Source: Lantana camara (lineage: Eukaryota; Streptophyta; Magnoliopsida; Lamiales; Verbenaceae). Taken from it: a stretch of DNA of 64,000 bases. Each line of letters begins with the position of its first letter. The stretch's first letter is position 1. Position numbers and translations under genes: made by a program. The DNA lies in the NCBI GenBank assembly GCA_037501455.1, contig CM074857.1:110951501-111015500 (forward strand). Reading direction: 5' to 3'. This document shows, piece by piece, positions 63,529 to 64,000 of this stretch. Under the pieces are notes generated by a model that searched no databases, had not been told where the DNA came from, and was given only the letters and a program-made list of their open reading frames with translations.

Positions 63529-64000
63529 GTATGTATTTATCTATTCCAGTTTTTACATACATTCATGAATATGATGTTGTAGTGTTGATACAATAAACTA
63601 TAAACATCACAGTAAAAGATATTAAGTAAATTAGGTGTCACCCACTTGTTATAGGTGTGTAGATAAGGAAAGATGGATCTTTTCCTAATTCAATTAGTAA
63701 AATAATATGCATAATACTATATAATATTACTTCTAAACCCGTCAATTATTGAAAATCTGAAATGTTATTTATTAGTAGGTAGAACACCTCTTACGAGAGG
63801 ATATAATTTGTTAAGATTTTTGTCGTAAAATAATAGTTTTATATGTTAAAAATTATTTATACCAAAAAATATATATATGTTAAAAATTATTAGTTATTGA
63901 AGAAATTTTAGGAATAGATAATAATTTATTTTAATCACTCTTGAATACTAAATATATTTTATTTCTCCTCTACCATAAATAAGTATTTTCAAATATTATA
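63529..64000. other. AT-rich intergenic DNA
   Basis: No gene and no repeat with recognisable ends. Confidence 0.4.

Overview
This window is nuclear DNA of a flowering plant, most likely a eudicot. It holds two intron-rich single-copy plant genes with GT-AG splicing, a degraded plant endogenous pararetrovirus, Ty3/gypsy- and Ty1/copia-type LTR debris, a CACTA element and a hAT-like MITE. There are no bacterial-style operons, no CRISPR array and no RNA gene that I could recognise. The species cannot be named from the sequence.

Region 1 (1-10276) is a rearranged endogenous caulimovirid (plant dsDNA reverse-transcribing virus). It contains one uninterrupted 1435-codon coat/protease/reverse transcriptase/RNase H frame (7810-3503, minus strand), two further viral frames of unknown function (one broken), remnants of the first (movement-protein position) frame, and a tRNA-iMet primer-binding site. 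The core is flanked by two nearly identical 1.85-kb inverted arms (821-2667 and 8062-9905). A partial second copy of the RT region (1-820) runs off the left edge, and a 118-bp direct repeat closes the right edge.

Region 2 (10921-23363, plus strand) is UPF1, the RNA helicase of nonsense-mediated decay. I could assemble it as 29 exons and 1276 codons with every phase consistent.

Region 3 (about 26388-47840) is a nest of LTR-retrotransposon pieces in both orientations. One LTR is interrupted by a 6.2-kb CACTA transposon with a 3-bp target duplication, and another by a 429-bp hAT-like MITE with an 8-bp duplication. No intact transposon gene was seen.

Region 4 (57683-48518, minus strand) is LON2, the peroxisomal Lon protease: 17 exons, 908 codons, ending in an AKL peroxisome-targeting tripeptide. 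UPF1 and LON2 are also near neighbours in Arabidopsis (AT5G47010 and AT5G47040), so the window preserves an old gene neighbourhood whose interval is now filled by transposons.

Region 5 (57684-64000) holds a copia gag fragment, a solo LTR (58891-62887) with a second, copia-type solo LTR inserted in it (59590-61737), and a frameshifted remnant of a calmodulin-binding protein 60 (CBP60) gene (63201-63528). Exon boundaries, repeat limits and mismatch counts were made by eye.
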